Position numbers and translations under genes: made by a program. The notes under the pieces were generated by a model that was not told where the DNA came from, ran no database searches, and saw only the letters and a list, made by a program, of their open reading frames with translations. Of a stretch of DNA of 14,704 nucleotides, positions 12,784-14,704 are shown one piece after another. Positions within the stretch are counted from its first letter, which is position 1. Every line of letters starts with the position of its first letter. The DNA comes from Lachnospiraceae bacterium (lineage in GTDB: Bacteria > Bacillota_A > Clostridia > Lachnospirales > Lachnospiraceae), in NCBI GenBank assembly GCA_009774655.1, contig VSOD01000059.1, forward strand, positions 1 through 14,704. The letters run 5' to 3'.

Positions 12784-14565
12784 ATGAAGGTTCTACGAAA
12801 AAACGGAGAAATTGTAGAAGTAAACTTTGAAGAACAGGAGGGTAAAAAGGCATTTTGGCATACAAGTGCACATGTGCTTGCGCAGGCGGTAAAGCGTTTA
12901 TATCCGCAAACGAAATGTGCCATTGGGCCGGCGATCGAAAATGGATTTTACTATGATTTTCAATTTGCATTTCCATTTTCAGAAGAGTATTTAGGGACGA
13001 TCGAAGCGGAGATGCGAAAGATCGTCAAGGAGTCTCTTTCCCTGCAAGTCTATGAGAAGTCAAGAGAAGAAGCGGTCAGTTTTATGGCGGACGCAGGTGA
13101 AATGTATAAACTTGAGTTGATTCAGGAACTGCATGATGCAGAGCCGATCAGCTTCTATAAGCAGGGTGAATATGAGGAATTTTGCGCAGGGCCGCATATT
13201 TCTAATGTGTGCCAGATCAAAGCGATCAAACTGTTGTCGGTGGCCGGGGCCTATTGGAGAGGCAGCGAAGAGAATCAGATGCTTACGAGAATCTATGGGA
13301 TCTCTTTTCCAAAAGCGGCACAACTGGATGAATATCTGCATATGGTTGAAGAGGCAAAAGCAAGAGATCACAGAAAGCTGGGGAAAGAGCTTGGAATATT
13401 TGCGATCTTTGATGAAGGGCCGGGACTGCCTGTATTTCTGCCAAAGGGCATGATCCTGAAGAACCTGCTGATTGATTATTGGAGGAAGATCCATAGCAGA
13501 GAAGGATATGTTGAGATCTCTACGCCCATTATGCTGGAAAGAAGTCTCTGGGAGACATCTGGTCATTGGGACTTTTATAGAGATTCCATGTATTCTCTCA
13601 AGGTCGAAGAGGATGATTATGCGATCAAACCAATGAGCTGTCCGGGCGGAATGCTGGTGTATAAGCTGGAACCAAGATCCTATAAGGAGTTTCCGGTGCG
13701 AATGGGAGAATTAGGGCTTGTCCATCGTAATGAAAAGTCCGGAACATTACATGGGCTTATGAGAGTACGTTCCTTTACACAGGATGACGCCCATATTTTT
13801 ATGAGAGAAGATCAGATAATGGATGAGATACAGGGTGTTATGCGCCTGATCGATGAAATGTACCGAAAGTTTGGTTTTTCATATGAAATTGAATTGTCAA
13901 CGAGACCGGAGCACTCCATAGGAAGTGATGAGGAGTGGCAGCTTGCCACGCAGGCTTTGGAAAAAGCAGTGCAGGGACTGGGTAAACCTTATGTAATAAA
14001 TGAAGGAGACGGTGCATTCTATGGACCGAAACTGGATTTTCACCTGAAAGATTCCATAGGCAGAACGTGGCAATGCGGAACGATTCAGCTTGATTTCCAG
14101 CTTCCGCAACGATTTGATATCGACTATATTGGAGCAGACGGAGAGAAACATCGCCCCATTATGCTGCACAGAGTTGTATTCGGCTCGATAGAACGATTTA
14201 TCGGTATTTTGCTGGAGCATTATGCGGGAAAATTTCCTGCCTGGATCGCACCGGTACAGGTTAAGGTCCTGCCGGTCTCAGATAAATATAATGAGTATGC
14301 CCGGAAAGTTGAGAAAGTCTTGAAAGAAAACGATATCCGGGTGGAAGTGGACGTCAGAAGCGAGAAACTTGGCTATAAAATCCGGGAAGCGCGCATGGAC
14401 AGGGTGCCGTACATGATCATCACAGGCGAAAACGAGAAGAATAATGCATCTGTATCCGTAAGACAGAGAGACGCAGAGCGTGACCAACAGGACCTGGGAG
14501 AGATGAGTCTTGAACAGGCGGTCGATTTGATCAAGGGGGTATGTCTACTCAACTCCAGTATATGA
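12784..14565 (+). CDS. thrS: Threonyl-tRNA synthetase, TGS-less form
   Basis: This 593-residue cytoplasmic class II synthetase charges tRNA-Thr with threonine. The editing domain has its four key residues: His26 and His30 (HTSAH), Cys134 and His138 (CAGPH), so removal of misattached serine should work. The catalytic core has motif 2 VHRNEKSGTLHGLMRVRSFT and the zinc ligands Cys286 (MSCPGG), His337 (DDAHIF) and His462 (MLHRVV), followed by motif 3 and the anticodon-binding domain (about 485-580). Common ThrS enzymes have about 640 residues; the N-terminal TGS domain of about 60 residues is absent, only about 20 residues precede the editing domain. The ATG at 12784 lies behind AGAGAGGAG; a TTG at 12760 has no such site. 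Upstream is the T-box terminator, so no TGS sequence was lost by a start-site error. Confidence 0.95.
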   Translation: MKVLRKNGEIVEVNFEEQEGKKAFWHTSAHVLAQAVKRLYPQTKCAIGPAIENGFYYDFQFAFPFSEEYLGTIEAEMRKIVKESLSLQVYEKSREEAVSFMADAGEMYKLELIQELHDAEPISFYKQGEYEEFCAGPHISNVCQIKAIKLLSVAGAYWRGSEENQMLTRIYGISFPKAAQLDEYLHMVEEAKARDHRKLGKELGIFAIFDEGPGLPVFLPKGMILKNLLIDYWRKIHSREGYVEISTPIMLERSLWETSGHWDFYRDSMYSLKVEEDDYAIKPMSCPGGMLVYKLEPRSYKEFPVRMGELGLVHRNEKSGTLHGLMRVRSFTQDDAHIFMREDQIMDEIQGVMRLIDEMYRKFGFSYEIELSTRPEHSIGSDEEWQLATQALEKAVQGLGKPYVINEGDGAFYGPKLDFHLKDSIGRTWQCGTIQLDFQLPQRFDIDYIGADGEKHRPIMLHRVVFGSIERFIGILLEHYAGKFPAWIAPVQVKVLPVSDKYNEYARKVEKVLKENDIRVEVDVRSEKLGYKIREARMDRVPYMIITGENEKNNASVSVRQRDAERDQQDLGEMSLEQAVDLIKGVCLLNSSI

Positions 14566-14590
14566 TGGGAAAAATATAAGGGGGCTTTTT

Positions 14591-14704
14591 TTACAGTTGC
14601 CTTTTGTATTTGCCATATAATAAAAATCTCAAACTTCCCACATCAAAAATGGGATCCGCACCTTGAAAAATCAATACTTTAGCCCACAAAATATCCTTAT
14701 GCTG
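14591..14704 (-). CDS. Possible 3' end of a minus-strand gene, cut by the window
   Basis: On the minus strand a frame is open from the window edge to TAA at 14593-14591, 37 codons, with a protein-like ending (KVLIFQGADPIFDVG, then LRFLLYGKYKRQL). I do not recognise a family. Open frames of this length arise by chance often enough in AT-rich DNA that this is only a suggestion; the convergent orientation to thrS and the short 25-base gap are compatible with a real gene. Confidence 0.35.
   Translation of the reverse strand, partial: QHKDILWAKVLIFQGADPIFDVGSLRFLLYGKYKRQL

Noticed and set aside
14566..14590. Intrinsic terminator after thrS at the run of seven T
   Set aside because: The T-tract is present but I find no stem in front of it; the GGGGGC before it has no complementary partner nearby.
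1..14704. CRISPR array, tRNA, rRNA, insertion sequence or phage attachment site
   Set aside because: I saw no regularly spaced repeats, no cloverleaf-like sequence, no transposase or integrase reading frame and no matching terminal repeats.

Overview
The window looks like chromosomal DNA of a Gram-positive anaerobe of the class Clostridia, most likely a Lachnospiraceae-type gut bacterium. This is inference from gene content: a glpK / GlpA-like / FAD oxidoreductase / DUF1667 operon, strong AGGAGG ribosome binding sites, a T-box in front of thrS, a TTG-started ECF sigma gene overlapping a membrane-protein gene, and an OmpR/HisKA + MacB-like ABC arrangement. Most of the window is GC-rich. The marR/MATE part (about 10,960-12,480) is visibly AT-rich, and thrS lies in between.

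Layout. (1) 1-3662: a glycerol / glycerol-3-phosphate operon: 3' end of glpK, a GlpA-like FAD/[2Fe-2S] dehydrogenase, a second FAD/NAD oxidoreductase and a small four-cysteine DUF1667 protein, ending in a hairpin. (2) 3739-4886: a two-component pair in which both genes carry in-frame internal deletions. The response regulator lost its phosphoacceptor Asp and half its DNA-binding domain; the kinase lost its whole H-box helix region. (3) 4913-6748: an ECF sigma factor with two membrane proteins (a putative anti-sigma factor and a zinc-ribbon membrane protein), start/stop overlapped and with a candidate self-recognised ECF promoter. (4) 6756-10172: a MacB/FtsX-type ABC exporter (ATPase + 8-TM permease). 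(5) 10124-10945, minus strand: a zinc-type macrodomain (ADP-ribosyl hydrolase) whose 3' end overlaps the permease gene. (6) 11059-12352: a MarR regulator with a palindromic operator over its own promoter, a terminator, a second operator copy, and a MATE efflux gene broken by a large frameshifting deletion. (7) 12446-14565: promoter, complete T-box leader and a threonyl-tRNA synthetase lacking the TGS domain. (8) The right edge may hold the 3' end of a minus-strand gene.

The most interesting structure is regulatory. The promoters of the broken two-component pair and of the ABC exporter, 3 kb apart, share one architecture: TTGAGA-N5-TTGAGA-N9-(-10 box). This ties the exporter to an OmpR-type regulator although the local regulator and kinase are both broken, leaving orphan operator sites. 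In addition, an 11-bp perfect inverted repeat at the exporter promoter pairs the -10 region with the exporter's own Shine-Dalgarno sequence and is followed by T6. Transcripts reading through from the ECF operon would carry both arms (terminator / SD trap), whereas transcripts starting at the exporter promoter would lack the 5' arm. Three internally deleted genes (regulator, kinase, MATE) in one window suggest a region undergoing deletion decay, or a strain that has lost these functions.
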